Shown here in pieces: positions 36,504 to 48,895 of a stretch of 64,000 nucleotides of DNA (the first letter of the stretch is position 1; every line of letters starts with the position of its first letter). Source of the DNA: Flaccisagitta enflata (Eukaryota > Chaetognatha > Sagittoidea > Aphragmophora); the NCBI GenBank assembly GCA_965153355.1, contig OZ231126.1, positions 64,604,001 through 64,668,000 of the forward strand, written 5' to 3'. A program made the translations under genes and the position numbers. Below the pieces are notes generated by a model. That model saw only the letters and a list, made by a program, of their open reading frames with translations, was not told where the DNA came from and searched no databases.

Positions 36504-36895
36504 TTCCTTCAGCCCTGAAGGTTGATGCGTTTTAAATCCTCTTATCGATACAGGATCAGCATAATAACCAATAAAACTCAAAATATATCCTTGCGTCAAT
36601 CCCTGAGTTAACCGTCCATAACCTTCTAGCTTTCGCTCTGAATTTACTAAAGGAACAAGCAATGATGAATTTAAGTACATGTGTGTGCGTGTGCGTGCGT
36701 ATGTGTGCGTATGTGTGCGTGTGCGTGTGCGTGTGCGTGTGTGCGTGTGTGTGCCTATACAAGTGCGTGCGTGTGTAAGCACCAGTGGAACAAATTCCTT
36801 TCGCTATTCGTGCTCAAGGTTTCAGTAAACTTGATATGTTTTCATTTCTATTAACCATAAGGGAAGAAAAGGCTCTGCTTATTACTTTTTTCCTT

Positions 36896-36980
36896 TTTAG
36901 TTGCGCCAAGGCACATCTGCAAGATGCTCTGTCCGTCCGTCGGTTGGTCCGTCCGTCCGTCCGTTCGACCGTCCGTCACG
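36896..36980 (+). mobile_element. 5' fragment of a HINE-like element
   Basis: TTTTTAGTTGCGCCAAGGCAC, CATCTGCAAGATGCTC, then a GTCC/GTTG tract. No 3' end was found; imperfect TCATATTCATC words follow. Confidence 0.5.
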
Positions 36981-37581
36981 ATCATCTGACTAAAATCATT
37001 CAAAACATTCATCTTATTAATCGTTTCTCTCATCATATTCATCGCTGTATTCATCCTCATATTCTTCGTCACAATTTTCATCATCATTTTCAGAATAAGA
37101 TATGTCTCATAGAGCTTGGAATAGGTCTCATAGAGCACGGGAAAGGACCAAGGGCATGGAGCTGATAGGCCTCCGGATGAAAAACGCCAGGTACACAGTT
37201 TGGGCCCGTGTGTCTGGACTCTGGACTTGTTCTTTTTCTCTACTTTTTTATATCCTTTTCCCCCTTTTCATTAGTCAAATTATCATGACAACTTCAACTT
37301 CTTAGTTGCAAGATACTTTTCAAGAAAAAAAAAATGACCAAGCCAAGGACACGAAATAAAAACTGCGACTGAAGTTGATTGAATTTTCTGATTTGAAGTC
37401 GAATTCATGTAATCGCTTTAATGCATCCAAGAATTTCAGGATTTAGCGGATATGAATCAATCTCTTGATTAAACGAATCTATTTTCATTTGGATTCATGG
37501 AATTGAAGAGAGCGACAGATGACAAGTAGAAGCTATTGAGGAAGAAGAAGAAGAAAAAAGAAAAAAGAGAAAAAGAAAGAA

Positions 37582-37770
37582 AACAAGACCGGATACACGG
37601 CTACTCAAGTCGCGTGCGGGTGGGCAGGGGCCATATTTGAGATCACAAGACCATTTGGGCAAGAGCAGTAAGGTCCAAGAATAAAAGTCATAAAAAAATA
37701 AAGTGTGACCGACCAACCGACGGACGGACCGACAAAGCGGGGTGTAGAGTCGCGTGCATGCGACTAAAAA
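37582..37770 (-). mobile_element. HINE-like element, type 1 ends, complete
   Basis: AACAAGACCGGATACACGGC, AAGTCGCGTGCGGGTGGGC, ATTTGGGCAAGAGCAGTAAG, GACSGACS tract, AAAGCGGGGTGTAGAGTCGC and GTGCATGCGACTAAAAA. Confidence 0.8.
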
Positions 37771-38304
37771 AAAGAGAAAAGAAAAAAGAAAAAAGAAACG
37801 CGATTGTAGGATCAGATTGGATACCGTCTTACTAAAACGTCCTTATTTCCGTTGCAGATCGATTTTATCGAAAAAGTATTGTGATGAACGATACGTCAAG
37901 TTGAAAAAAAAGCCGAATAGTCAACAAGAAAAAAAAAGAAAAGAGTGGGAAAGCGGGAAAGAAAGAGAGGCTCGTCTTGAAAAAAGAAAAAAAACGAACC
38001 ACAAAGCAGTTGAGGAGCTCATCAAAAATCGGTAAAAACAAAGACAACTTGGCTTCTTTGTTGTCAGAGGAAAAACGAAGAGAAAAGAAACACGAGAGAA
38101 GACAAAAGAAGACAAAAAAAGACAAAGGAAGACAAAAGAAAAGTACAAACCGATTTTCTCTGTTGGGGAAAAAAAGCAGCAAGGACCTCGAAAACTTCTA
38201 ACAAAAACACAACAATAACATATAACGACAACCAAAACCCCAGCCACAACGCAACACAGATACAACTATAACAACACCAACAGTAACAACTTTAAACAAC
38301 ACTA

Positions 38305-38420
<116 letters not shown>

Positions 38421-38968
38421 ACAAGGGGGTCCATGTTCCGAGAAGGCGTGAATGATGGCGGAGCCACTCTTTTAGCTTTATCGATTTTCTCTTAAAAGAA
38501 GAAAAAAAAACGAAGTCTTTTTTGTTTTCCTTCCATCGTCTTAACTTTCTGGGTCTTTTCAAGAATTGCAATGAAATCCATCGAATTCAAGCAATGAGTG
38601 ATGGCAAGATTTGAAACAACCATAAAAACAAGAACAAAATCATCAGAAACAAACAAAAACATAACAAAAACACAAACACAAACAGGTACAAAACAAAAAG
38701 GAATAAAAACATAACAAAACAGAATCAACTGAAACGACAGAAACAACAAAAACACCGGGAACAGCAACATAAACAAAAAAAAAAAACATTGAAACAACGG
38801 CATCAAATATAACGTAGACTACGACGCGGTAGTAAGACGCAACATAAACACCGTGAATGGTGCTTACAGCTAAAGGGTCATTTGTTGCGACATTAACAAT
38901 AACAAGAACGAGGGCAACATCGTTCCGCTTCCTACAAAGGCCGAAGTCGCCATGTTTTTGAAAAGAAA

Positions 38969-38970
38969 GT

Positions 38971-39037
<67 letters not shown>

Positions 39038-39038
39038 A
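38969..39038. repeat. (GAAA)n microsatellite
   Basis: About 70 bp of AAAG tetramers. Confidence 0.95.
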
Positions 39039-39169
39039 AATAACAAAAACTCCCACATCCATTTTTTCAGCCTCATTCATATCATATTTTTCGTTACTCC
39101 TTTCTTATCTCTCCCGCCTACTTCTTTTCAACTCGTCAAGCCGAAGCTCCTCCATTCTGTATAATCGCG

Positions 39170-39269
<100 letters not shown>

Positions 39270-39287
39270 CTTTTTTCCTCCGTTTTT

Positions 39288-39927
39288 GGGCAGCGGCCCC
39301 GAAGGGGACGAAGTCCTGTAGAACACAGGGGGACTTTCGTTCGTTCGTTCGTCCGTTCGTTCGTGCGTCCCCCCCTTATCAGGCCCCTTAGGCCTAAAAT
39401 CTGGCCTCTCAGGCCTCAAATCCAGCCTCTCAGGCCTCAAATCCAGCCTCTCAGGCCTCAAATCCAGCCTCTCAGGCCTCAAATCCAGCCTCCCAGGCCT
39501 CAAACCCAGCCTCTCAGGCCTCAAATCCGGCCTCTCAGGCCTCAAATCCGACCTCTCAGGCCTAAAACCTGGCCTTTCAGACCTCAAACTAGGCCTCGCA
39601 GGCCTCAAATCGAAATTCCCATGCCTCAAACATGTCCTCTCATGTCTCAAATTAGGCCTCAAGTTAGTCCTCTCAAGCTTCCAATTGGCATTCTCAGGCC
39701 TTACATCAGCCTTCTTAGACCTCAATTTAAGCTCTTGAAGGCCTTCAGTCAACCCTCTTTGTAGCATCTCATCCAGATAACGCAGGACGAACAAAAGTCC
39801 CCCTGTGTTCTACAGGACTTCGTCCCCTTCGGGGCCGCTGCCCTGCTTCCCCTCACTCCAACTCACAATCACTCAAAGCAGGGCAAAGGGTATCGCGGAC
39901 CATATATTGCCCTTGGGCGACCTGTTG
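39288..39927 (+). mobile_element. GGGCAGCGGCCC-family element, well preserved
   Basis: The inverted ends match perfectly over about 49 bp: 39288-39336, GGGCAGCGGCCCCGAAGGGG to CACAGGGGGACTT, against 39795-39843. A GTTC tract and a poly-C stretch follow at 39338-39375. The interior is the 21-bp satellite CCTCTCAGGCCTCAAATCCAG in many copies. The tail reads AAAGCAGGGCAAAGGGTATCG, then the hairpin GCCCTTGGGC and GACCTGTT. Confidence 0.85.
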
Positions 39928-40129
39928 AAGTATTCTTTTCCTTTTATTCGCATCCCATCACAGTGTTTTTTTTCCTGTCCTAATTAACACCGTCGACGTC
40001 AATGATCCTCGTTATAATCTTTAATGTAGAAATTAAAGGATACCCTTCTTGAAAAATGGTCGCATCCCACATCATATTATCGCTGGATTACAAACAGCCT
40101 CTTCAATAATTAATATAGACACTTCCAAC

Positions 40130-40275
40130 AACAACAACAACTACCACAACAAGTACCACAACAACAAGTACCACAACAACTACCACAACAACTACCACAA
40201 CAACCATAACAACTACCACAACAACCACAACAACCACAACAACTACAACAACTACAAAAACCACAACAACAATAC
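40130..40275. repeat. (CAA) and (CTACCACAA) repeats
   Basis: ACAACAACTACCACAACAA-type units. The Asn/Tyr/His-rich frame is a repeat translation. Confidence 0.85.
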
Positions 40276-40371
40276 CTTAAACCTGATATTTTCCGTCAAA
40301 ACACTTCACTGGCCCAACAGGTCCCGCCCTCCTTACCTGATCAGTTCTCCTTTAAACGTGATCTAAACGAG

Positions 40372-40392
40372 CCCCCCCCCCCCCCCCCCCCC
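40372..40392. repeat. Poly-C tract
   Basis: About 20 C. Confidence 0.9.
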
Positions 40393-40510
40393 GCACACGC
40401 CCAGTCTCGGTTGTATTGCTTCTGGACTTTCCTGTCTCCTCTCCATCTTCATTATCATCACTTAGTCTCCATCTTCTTCCTCCGCTCAACCATCACAATA
40501 CTGCTACACA

Positions 40511-40562
40511 ATGAAAGGATATCTCCGCTTTATCCTCCTCTTCCTCCTTCTCCTCCTCCTCG
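40511..40562 (+). CDS. Possible first coding exon with signal peptide
   Basis: ATG at 40511 opens a 17-codon stretch reading MKGYLRFILLFLLLLLL, a textbook signal-peptide shape with a basic start and hydrophobic core. It runs directly into G|GTAAGT, a strong splice donor (GT at 40563-40564), leaving phase 1. The downstream CT tract and LTR element (from 40709) would lie in the intron. CAACAG at about 44911 after the long CT tract is a possible acceptor, but in phase 1 it meets a stop after about six codons, so the partner exon is unknown. The CTC-rich codons mean a simple-repeat coincidence cannot be excluded. Confidence 0.35.
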
Positions 40563-40635
40563 GTAAGTTCACGTCTTCTGTTTTTGCCTCTCTCTGTCTC
40601 TAGCTTTGTCACTCTGTGTGTGGCGGCGCTTTCTG

Positions 40636-40638
<3 letters not shown>

Positions 40639-40708
<70 letters not shown>
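40639..40708. repeat. (CT)n microsatellite, left of LTR element
   Basis: About 70 bp of CT. The tract continues on the far side of the LTR element at 44725-44900. Confidence 0.95.
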
Positions 40709-40709
<1 letters not shown>

Positions 40710-41065
40710 GTGGAATGTAGGTATGTGAGACTTAAAACTGCAATTTGCGCGTGTTTAAGAAATGCGAATTCCTTAAAGAAATTGTCAGCATTCTTTCATT
40801 TGTACTTGTAAAAAGGCGAGATATTTACATATTTGGGCAAAATCAAGGTGAAAAGAGGTCACATTTTGCTCAAGTTCACATTCTTTGCAATCACGTTTTT
40901 CTCTCCTATAAATACTGCTTCCATTTGAGTTTCTTTAATCATTGCGTTCGAAATTTCATTGAATGAATAGAACTTTACTGTATTCTTCCTTCCTGCCTTC
41001 TTCTTATTGAAACGCCGTTATCTCAAAGAAAAGACACATCGATACTCTCTCTCCCACTCTTCACT
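40709..41065 (+). repeat. 5' LTR
   Basis: 357 bp. Contains TATAAATA (40907-40914), a plausible core promoter, followed by CT-rich sequence. Identical to the 3' LTR by eye. The 73-aa frame inside both copies is incidental. Confidence 0.8.
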
Positions 41066-41188
41066 GGTGGCTTGCGCTTTCGGATTCTTCACCCATCTCA
41101 TCTCATCTCCTCTTTCTCATCTTGTCTCTTGGTTACACTATTGACTCCAATTTGACTTATTTCAAATTCATAATCGACTCGCGTCATA

Positions 41189-42652
41189 TTGCCTCCGACT
41201 TTTTTCAGCCTTCCACTCGTATTTTCGTGCGTCTTTTCTCTTGATTATGACACTGGTTTTTTTCCTCATCGTCGCCCTACCCTTCGTCAGTTTCGTCTGT
41301 TCATCACTCTCCCTCAGAAGCAATTGCGCGCATTTTTTCGCCCGGCGACGTATTGCGGTAAAAAACAACGTCTGATAGCGTGTATTTCGAAAAAAACTAT
41401 GTTTTATCCTTGTTTTTTCTCCTCATCACTTCTCTATTCTACAATGAGAGCGGCGTTTTCCAAGTGGTGTCTGAGTAACACAAGGAAGGCGGTCGATGTT
41501 GAAACCGCCGATCTCCCGTCAACAAACGGTCATCGCGTTAGTGACTGCATCAGAGGTATTGTCATGGGTTATGGCAAAGATGCAATAAATGGGGGATCAT
41601 CATTAAGGCAGCAGACTGCTAGAGGACGTGGTGTGCGACGTCCGTCTAATTTCGACTTCTGTAGGGGAACTGTTTTGTCGGCGCTCACTGCTTCCAACTC
41701 ATCAACTTTTGTCTCGTGGGATGGTGGTGTGGTGAGGGATGAGCAGAAGCATCAACATTTGTGTCATCAGAAGCAGCATCAGTGGTTTGGAGTCTCGGCG
41801 ACAGCAGTCTGCAATCTCAAGATGTCCACGGTGAACGGCACGGGTGTGCTAAATGAGTCAATCTTCTGCAAAATTATAGGACCGGATCTTGAGGAAAAAA
41901 GTGACAATTCATCGGCACCACGCGCATCATCGAGGGATCGCGCACGACGTTTGGAAAACAACCCAGTCATGATGCAGTTGGTGTCCCGGGCTGAACGTCA
42001 CAGCCAACCAACTGCAATGGCCCAGGCGCAGAAGGAAAATATAGGGCCCTTGACTGTGGTAGGTGGACTTTTACCTCAACGGGAGATGGGTTATCTCTCT
42101 GCGTCTTTGGTTTCGGCTTTTGGGCGGCGTCATACGACCGGGAATGGAGTATCTCGCCACATGGAGGCTGGTCAGCCTTCACAGCAGCCATGCTATATGA
42201 GCTGCGATTCGTCATTGGGTCATCTTCAGTGCGGCTCCGCAATAACGGTGCAACTCAACAACGGCGGCGTTTCATCTGTATGTAATCTTACAGATGGGAA
42301 AATGGGCAGTGGTCCCATTCATCCATTGCGGTCTTCTCATCCTCGTCATCTACTGGCATCAGACTCGATTCTGCACGACTTCCGGCTTCTCATCTCCTCT
42401 CGAGGTACTGAGAATGGTGGTGTGGGTAAGCATTCAGAGGATCGGCAGCACGGGTGGGTGTCATTTGATGGGGGAGGAGGAGGAGGAATGGTGAGTGGAA
42501 TGGATTTTCTGGCTATCAATGCATTGGATGGGGAGAGATTTGTCATCCCTTTGTGTCTTCATGGATTTCTGGCAAATGGAATTGTGGAAAGGGCCCACAA
42601 TGGCGTCTTCATTTGCAACGAGATTTGGGACTATCTCTATGATCCATTTTGA
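41189..42652 (+). CDS. Unidentified 487-aa protein inside LTR element
   Basis: The only long frame in unique sequence of the element. It starts about 120 bp after the 5' LTR and ends with TGA at 42650-42652. In-frame methionines at 41399 and 41444 are alternative starts; the first 70 residues are Phe/Arg-rich and look less protein-like than the rest. The C-terminal half is rich in Ser, Gly, His and Asn, includes a run of six Gly, and ends LYDPF. I see no CCHC knuckle, protease DTG/DSG in context, RT or integrase motif. It may be a gag-like, captured or accessory protein. About 1.7 kb of T-rich non-coding sequence follows before the 3' LTR. Confidence 0.5.
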   Translation: MPPTFFSLPLVFSCVFSLDYDTGFFPHRRPTLRQFRLFITLPQKQLRAFFRPATYCGKKQRLIACISKKTMFYPCFFSSSLLYSTMRAAFSKWCLSNTRKAVDVETADLPSTNGHRVSDCIRGIVMGYGKDAINGGSSLRQQTARGRGVRRPSNFDFCRGTVLSALTASNSSTFVSWDGGVVRDEQKHQHLCHQKQHQWFGVSATAVCNLKMSTVNGTGVLNESIFCKIIGPDLEEKSDNSSAPRASSRDRARRLENNPVMMQLVSRAERHSQPTAMAQAQKENIGPLTVVGGLLPQREMGYLSASLVSAFGRRHTTGNGVSRHMEAGQPSQQPCYMSCDSSLGHLQCGSAITVQLNNGGVSSVCNLTDGKMGSGPIHPLRSSHPRHLLASDSILHDFRLLISSRGTENGGVGKHSEDRQHGWVSFDGGGGGGMVSGMDFLAINALDGERFVIPLCLHGFLANGIVERAHNGVFICNEIWDYLYDPF

Positions 42653-44367
42653 GCGTGTTTTGGTCAACAAACAATGGCTTCTCCAAGCGGATTTTCGTTC
42701 AATGAGTAGTATTTGATGACAATTTTGACGGTATTTTTTTTTTCCTTGGGTAAAATGGGGAATGCATTCGCTCCGAGTCAGGTGTAAAGAGGTGGCGTTT
42801 GTCATGTAATTGAATGTGTTTTGTAATGGGTAAAAGGAGAAATGTATCTTTTGTCGTTGGTTAAACAAAGTTTATATCGCTGTCAGTCATCATTGCAGTT
42901 TTGTACTCTTGAAGTGGTGAAGGAACGAAAGTTTTTTTTTGTTTTTAATTTGTGGCATTACGAGATTGTTTTCTCTTTCTTACAAAAGTGGTTATGTAAT
43001 TTTTTGGCTGACTAAGAGGTAAAACGAGACTTTTTCTTTTTGTAAACTCAATTCAGTGTGTAAATTTTGATCAGTTAATCAGTGGCCCGTAGGTCGACTG
43101 TGTGATGGACACTTTTTTGTGCTACTTGTTCAGTGTCGGTGTTTTGTGCACCTGTAAGTGGCTGGGCCCGTTGGTTGGTCTGTCAGTTTGTCTCTCTGTT
43201 TGAGTATTGTGAATGATTTATGTCACTACCCCAGTCGGATTAAAGTCTATTTGTCTTGGCCGTCGTCCATTCTTGAGTTCCGCTTTTGTTTGTTGCCATG
43301 ACAGTTGGTTCTGATTTTCAGTTGTGTCAGATGCGTTCTCTGTGCCGATGCGTCGGAGTGGTGCGTCAGTGCAGTGCGTCAGTGCAGTGTGTCAGTGCAT
43401 TGCGTCAGTTTCAGAGCATCAGTTTGGATTATCTGCGTCTCATGGAAATGGGTGCGCAAGTAGTTTTTTTTTTTACTCAGCGTGACACGAGTATTTTTCT
43501 TAAAATGCTTTTCATGGGATGGAATGGTTTACTTAATAGATTATCTTTTCATACATGATCCTACTTTTTTTTTGGTAAACGACTATTTTGCCGTTAAAGT
43601 TTTGTCATGGAGGTCATGACATGTTTTTTTTTCCTTGCCCCTGAGAGGTCGAGTAAGGCCCTCACTTTTCTTTTTCTTTTTATCTCTTTTTGTGCTTTCA
43701 CGTGTGTGATGGACATTTTTTTCCCCATTTGTCCTATTCAGTTTTAAGAATGGCGTTGGCCTGTGTGTTAATGATAATTGCGATTTAACTAATTCAGTTT
43801 GTTTTTACGTCGTAATGGGTGGATTGCGTTTTGTCTTTTGGCCTTTTATGTTATGTTTAGCAGTAATAGTGTCAAATTTTTATTGTTTGGTAAACGTGCA
43901 ATGGTGCTCAGATGAATGGTAGTCTATTTTCTTTTTTATTGTGTTTTTTGTATGAAAATAAGTGGGTAATTTTTTTGTGGAACTGGTGCGGTAATTCGAG
44001 GCGTTTTATCTTATTTTTTTTTTTCGTGGTATTTGTGCATTTTCTGTTTTGGATATATTTTCCATTGCTAAATTTTGCTTGGTAGTTTTCTCTGAATGGT
44101 GTCGAGATCAAACATTTCCGTTTTTTTAGTTTCATCATCTAATTGTAGTGGGAAATGGTGGATATATGGGTACATTTTTTGAATTAGCATTGAGGATCTT
44201 AAAGTGGTACTGTCTGGTCCGTGTATTGTGTAGTTCTTACACATTTTTTTTTCTGTGCAAAACATCTGTTGAAATCTTTGTTTTATTTAGCGTTTCTGTC
44301 ACGATCTTCTGCAGGGTCAACATTCATAAAACGAGATCTTCGGTCACGTTTTGTGGGTGCGTGGCCG
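42653..44367. other. T-rich non-coding part of LTR element
   Basis: Poly-T stretches, a GCGTCAGTGCA tandem cluster at about 43360-43412, and a GTTGGTTGGTCTG stretch near 43170. No reading frame of interest on either strand. Confidence 0.5.
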
Positions 44368-44905
<538 letters not shown>

Positions 44906-44994
44906 ATGCAACAGGTCTTGCTTTTTATTCGTCATGAAGGAATCGCTTGTTTTCATGTATGATTATTGCAAAAGACTGTGATGGGAGTTGAAAC

Positions 44995-46473
44995 TAGGGC
45001 CGGCAGTAGTTAACTTTAACTAGTTAGTTAACTAGTTAATTTTCTGAAAACGGTAGTAGTTAACTAGACCAAATTAACTAGTTAAAATAGTTAAAACAAA
45101 AAAAGTAAGTGTTGAATTGTTAAGTCCTTTGAAACACTCTATGCTGTTGAAAAAAGATTTCACACTCGACTGATTCGCGAAGTAAAATCCTGGGCTCAAA
45201 TCCATCCTTAAATGGATATCCCTTGATTTAAAGCTTACATATAAGAATTAGTCATAGCGACAAGCAATCTAAAAGTTAAAATCGATAGATTTCCAACTAA
45301 AGGATTTTCATCAAAAAGAAATACTACTTCGCGATTTACAATTAAACAAAGTAAGTGTGATTTGTAAGCCTGTTTTTTGTTCAAAATAGTGCCTGCAATT
45401 ACATTTGTGCGTTTGTATTCTGCAAGACTGAAGCCTCATGCATCAGTTCAAACTAAAAATGGTCGTGATACAGAAATCACGTCCTGATAGTGTTATATGC
45501 TACAATATGTGGAATCATCTTAGGAATGTGGCAAGCGATCAAGAATGGTCAGGAACTCAGGACGCTTTCAATTAGGTCATTAGACCCACGTCAGCTATTG
45601 TTTTTTATTCTGCCTCTTTGGTAATTCCAATCATCACTTTCAGTCCATATTGCCTTTTTGGGCCTTTCAATAAAACTCATTTCTTCTGCAGACTATCAAT
45701 GCTCAAGTAAGTGTGTTTAGCTTTTTTTTTTATCTCATGTAATATTCTACCTGATTGCATATGGATTTATCAATTGCACTAAATTGAATGTTTATAAGTC
45801 TGTATCTGTCAGTCTATCGGTCTGTCAGCCTGTCTGCCACTCAATTATTCCACATTTCAGTTTTGTTTCAGTTTTCTGTGAATTACTCATACAACAACTT
45901 AGTTTATTGAAGCAAAGGACATCAGATATGGGATCATCTACAAGCAAGTATTCATGATTTTTGAACAATTTGGCTAGTTCATTGATCAATTACCCTGTCA
46001 AAATAAAAAATGAAATGGTTGTTCAACAACCTCTGCGTCTTTTGTTGGGGTAGAAAGAGTCTACAATGCAGCAGGACTGTGTTTCTAAAGTGATAGTTTC
46101 TCTCTCTAACAGGAATGTTGATAATCTTTGCTTTCTATGAAAATACTTGTCATGAAAAATCTATTCTTTTGCTCCTCGTTTAGTAATAATGGACTTGATG
46201 TTTGACCTGCTTTGATTTAGGGTTGATAAAATCTTGAAACAATTATTGTTTGCCATTTGAACTAATTCTATGGTTATTTTGCATTATGCCATCATGATCA
46301 TAATAGATTTCAAAAACTCCAAGACTTAACTGAGAGATATATGGCTTACCAAAGATGTCCCGCTTGAAAATGATGGAAGCTGGTTTTAACTACTTTAGTA
46401 GTTAACTAGGCAAAAAAGTAGTTAGTTAACTATTAACTAGTTAATTTGAAATCCTTAACTACTGCCGGTCCTA
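44995..46473. mobile_element. Non-autonomous hAT-like element, 8-bp TSD
   Basis: Ends TAGGGCCGGCAGTAGTTAAC and GTTAAGG...TTAACTACTGCCGGTCCTA, flanked on both sides by GTTGAAAC (44987-44994, 46474-46481). TAACTAGTTAAC-type palindromic words crowd both subterminal regions (45005-45090, 46385-46445). The TAGGGC ends and 8-bp duplication fit hAT. No frame over 60 codons lies inside, so there is no transposase. Confidence 0.9.
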
Positions 46474-46645
46474 GTTGAAACAAAGAAGATGACGAGAAAG
46501 AAAAACGACAAATAGAAAATGAAAGAAATTGTTTTTCATCCTCTTCCAACGCGATCATTAGGCCGTCAGATCATAGACAGCTCATCTCTCTTCATTTTGT
46601 GACAGTTGCAAGGAACTCATTGTAACGGATGATGATTGATGAGAG

Positions 46646-46647
46646 CG

Positions 46648-46690
<43 letters not shown>
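46646..46690. repeat. (GA)n microsatellite
   Basis: About 40 bp of GA. Confidence 0.9.
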
Positions 46691-46691
<1 letters not shown>

Positions 46692-46807
46692 ACCAACATA
46701 AAAAGAGAAGCTCCTCAAACGGTATCAAACGAATGAACTGAGGATAATGAACACCGGCATAGCTTTTGAGGACAAATTTCGAAAAAAAGAAGAAAAGAAA
46801 TTAATTG

Positions 46808-46866
46808 AAAAGAAAAGAAAAGAAAAGAAAAGAAAAGAAAAGAAAAGAAAAGAAAAGAAAAGAAAT
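46808..46866. repeat. (AAAAG)n microsatellite
   Basis: About ten AAAAG pentamers, bracketed by AATTAATTGAA on both sides. Confidence 0.9.
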
Positions 46867-47055
46867 TAATTGAAGCAAACAAATGCGGCTTTGGTAACGA
46901 GGCAACGAAATTGCAACTTGATGATTTCTATATGAGCAAATATGTTCGTTAAAGATTTGAAGCCAGACCCATTTTGTTAATGAGCGTAAGCTTACCTCCT
47001 TTGGCTAAGGAATCGAGGCCAAATACAAGGCTAATATAAGCATCAATAGTTGCAA

Positions 47056-47225
47056 AAGAATCAGATGGTCAGCGGTACCCGTGCCCTGCTGGAGTTATTT
47101 GTGATTATGTTTGGGGAAGGTGTTGGGCAGCGTCCCCAATTGGATTTATAGCCTGCGCTTTCACACATATGAGGAGTTTTCTCTTTCGCCTCCTGCTTCT
47201 TCTCCTGCTTCCCCGTCCGTGGCAG
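47056..47225 (-). mobile_element. Truncated GGGCAGCGGCCC-family element
   Basis: AGTTGCAAAAGAATCAGATGG, GTCAGCGGTACCCGTGCCC, GGGCAGCGTCCCCAATTGG, CTGCGCTTTCACACATATGAGG and CCCGTCCGT: the terminal module and one inverted arm. The other arm is missing. Confidence 0.6.
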
Positions 47226-47499
47226 AATTTGGCAGAATCCTCTCTCGGAGGAAACAAAAACATGTCCAAAGAAGTTCCCGACTAAAAAGAAAACTCCATC
47301 CATACGTATGTATGGGGTGACAGGCGGAGTGACGGGAGGATCGACGGACGGACGGACAGACCCCCTAAAAGGTGTGCAATATTGCGTTGATGAGATTTTC
47401 CGTGTGTATATGAATGCTGATGGTATGGATGTGGTTCTTCATCTTTCCTCAAAAATACCTTTTTTTCGCTCTTAATGAGAATCCTCATAGTTTGAGAAA

Positions 47500-48400
47500 G
47501 TCAACTGTTAAATTGGTTATTTTGGTAAAGCGTTTGCGCTCATTCATCGGCCACATGGCACTGACGCTTATTTAAGCTTGGGGTCCGTTTATACCATCTA
47601 TCTAGAGTCTGTCAAAGTAATGGTTTATATTTTGATACATTCATGCCGCCCTTATAGTTGCAACAGAGTGCAACAAAAACAAAGTACTTTCACCACCCCT
47701 GCAGCTTCTCCTGTCTTTCCTGTCCTTCTGCTGCCTTCGGGTCCCATTTTTTGGGTGAAATTACCAATCAAAGATGCGATGATTGATTTCCAGCATGAAA
47801 ACAAACAGAACATTGCAACTTTTTTCCATGTGCAATATCTCCTAAAGTGATACAAAGTGTAACTCAAGACTTAATAAACTCATAATCGTTATTGCTATAG
47901 CTACAGGTAGAGCCTAATTATTCCATGGCAAAAAGCGGCGATGGATTTTTTCTTGTCAGGTCATGATATAAAGAGGAAAACAATAGGTTTAGTTACTTCA
48001 TGGGCAATGTAAGATTGTTGTAAGATTGTTAAAAAACTATTGCAGATCAATTCCCACAAGGCCTTTCTATTGGTATCCCAGTCAAAAAATGATATAAAAC
48101 ATTCGGACATTTTGAATGAGTCTCTGAACAATTTTGTTTTTCTTTCAGAATCCTCCGCCAGAGTGAATTTAATTATACATTTCAACCCGAATCTACTTGA
48201 ATAAAAGCTTCGCCCAAGCGGGGAAACCCGAAAGAAACAAAAGATCTGTATCGTCTTAGAAATTTTTTCCCAGCGTTTCTCCACGAGACTTCATACCGTC
48301 TCAAATCACCGAGTCTCTTGATCCGTCCGTCGGCAACCTTCTAGATCGCTGCACTACCTGCTAGCTGCTTGTGTTAGTTTTAGTCAGTGACTTTCTAACA
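47500..48400. other. Unique sequence, no gene recognised
   Basis: Several open frames of 70-107 codons exist on both strands, but none carries a motif I recognise or consistent coding character. Confidence 0.4.
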
Positions 48401-48560
48401 ATCTCACTCCCTTACCAGCGGACTGATTTTAACGATCGCACTGAGGCTATTTCTCGCCTGCCTGCCTGCCTTCGTTTCCTTTTCTTTTTTCCTTAACTTT
48501 TCCCCCTCTTCCTTTATTTTTTCACCACCTTCATTTTGTCTCATTTCTCCCTCTCTCTCT

Positions 48561-48565
48561 CTCTG

Positions 48566-48656
<91 letters not shown>
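48561..48656. repeat. (CT)n microsatellite
   Basis: About 90 bp of CT followed by CTGTCT. Confidence 0.95.
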
Positions 48657-48662
<6 letters not shown>

Positions 48663-48895
48663 GTCTCTGTAAGGGGAGTGGGGTGGAGCACTTTGTCTCC
48701 GTTTGCAGCACACTCTTCCTCTCTGTGCAGGAGTGTGTTTTTTCTCTGCTGGTTTTATTTTTGGCCATTAAGGTTTCCGTTTTGACAACGACTATCGAGA
48801 ATGAGTTTGACGTTTGGCGCTGAGAGCCACATTTTTCTCAATCGCTCTCCAACAGTCGCGGGACTCTGGGCAAAAAAGAAAATCTAGACTGGGAC

